A stretch of 63,078 nucleotides of DNA from Ichthyophthirius multifiliis (lineage: Eukaryota > Ciliophora > Oligohymenophorea > Hymenostomatida), in contig NW_004087363.1 of the NCBI RefSeq assembly GCF_000220395.1, forward strand, positions 8,771-71,848, read 5' to 3'. Positions 62,796 to 63,078 of this stretch are shown here, piece by piece (the stretch's first letter is position 1; each line of letters begins with the position of its first letter). Position numbers and translations under genes: made by a program. The notes beneath the pieces were generated by a model that was not told the DNA's origin, ran no database searches, and saw only the letters and a list, made by a program, of their open reading frames with translations.

Positions 62796-63078
62796 ATGAG
62801 GAATGAGCAAACATAAAAATAATATTTCTTTGAAGATGAAGATTAAAAATAAGAATTATAAAATACCCTTGAAAAAAATATATACTATGAAAATAAAAAA
62901 AAAGAATTAAAATACTGAAAAAACAACAACAAAATACCTTTTATTAAGTAATAAAATATAGAAATCTTTTTTTATTAGAGAAAATATATATATATATATA
63001 TATATATATGAATAAATAAAAAGAATAGTAAATTTTTAATTAAAAAAATTAAAAGTAAAAAATTAAAGTAATTATTAA
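62796..63078 (+). CDS. 5' part of an unknown gene, cut by window edge
   Basis: ATG opens MRNEQTQKQYFFEDEDQKQE. The frame meets TGA after ELKY unless one base is gained at the A9 run near 62897-62905, after which it reads ILKKQQQNTFYQ and may enter an AT-filled intron at a GT near 62950. Acidic, Gln-rich, no domain; the gene would continue past the window. Confidence 0.35.

Noticed and set aside
1-63078. Plasmodium-like or organellar AT-rich DNA
   Set aside because: TAA/TAG occur inside conserved blocks of uS11, COG3, CFAP70 and others while TGA ends them, and there are spliceosomal introns; this fits ciliate nuclear DNA only.
1-63078. tRNA or rRNA genes
   Set aside because: RNA genes should stand out as G/C islands in such DNA; the islands I examined decode as protein, and I found no cloverleaf or conserved tRNA box motifs. 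A dedicated search could still find one.
63060-63078. Telomere at the right edge
   Set aside because: No C4A2 or G4T2 repeats; the sequence is ordinary A/T-rich DNA and a gene seems to run off the edge.

Overview
The window is nuclear DNA of a ciliate that reads TAA and TAG as glutamine and uses only TGA as stop. The ribosomal protein uS11 gene (41038-41626) shows this directly: conserved glutamines are written TAA and the gene ends at TGA. The extreme A+T content, short GT-AG introns (many 46-60 nt, others stretched by AT dinucleotide runs) and dense Gln/Asn codons fit an oligohymenophorean macronuclear genome. An Ichthyophthirius-like organism is my best guess, but the species cannot be fixed from the sequence. 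Long ORFs called with the standard code are nearly all meaningless here; every gene below was read by hand with the ciliate code. || Layout, left to right: a poorly preserved minus-strand coding stretch (361-1123); a fibronectin-III plus RCC1-repeat protein (+); Golgi tether subunit COG3 (+); ciliary protein CFAP70 (-); an NHE-type Na+/H+ exchanger homologue lacking both key aspartates (-); a 3.2 kb gene-poor stretch; a DHHC-family palmitoyltransferase with an NHHC motif (+); a small Tim chaperone (+); a second, canonical DHHC enzyme (-); a LITAF-domain protein (-); a 10 kb IP3-receptor-type calcium release channel (-); a UvrD-type helicase (-); a GGNBP2-like protein (+); ribosomal protein S14/uS11 (+); a large TmcB/PAS-type membrane protein (+); a Gln-rich unknown (-); a decayed kinase; IFT43 (+); axonemal dynein assembly factor DNAAF1 (-); an unidentified membrane protein (+); a coiled-coil protein (+); a secreted glutaminyl-peptide cyclotransferase (-); and the 5' part of a gene cut by the right edge. 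|| The genes do not form operons; each has its own AT-rich flanks. Three are core cilium genes (CFAP70, IFT43, DNAAF1). Several others act in membrane traffic, ion transport and Ca2+ signalling, as expected of a ciliate. || Many coding frames break by one base at A or T homopolymers, almost always as if one base were missing. This is either a systematic consensus error or something more interesting, and it must be kept in mind when using any coordinates or proteins from this window.
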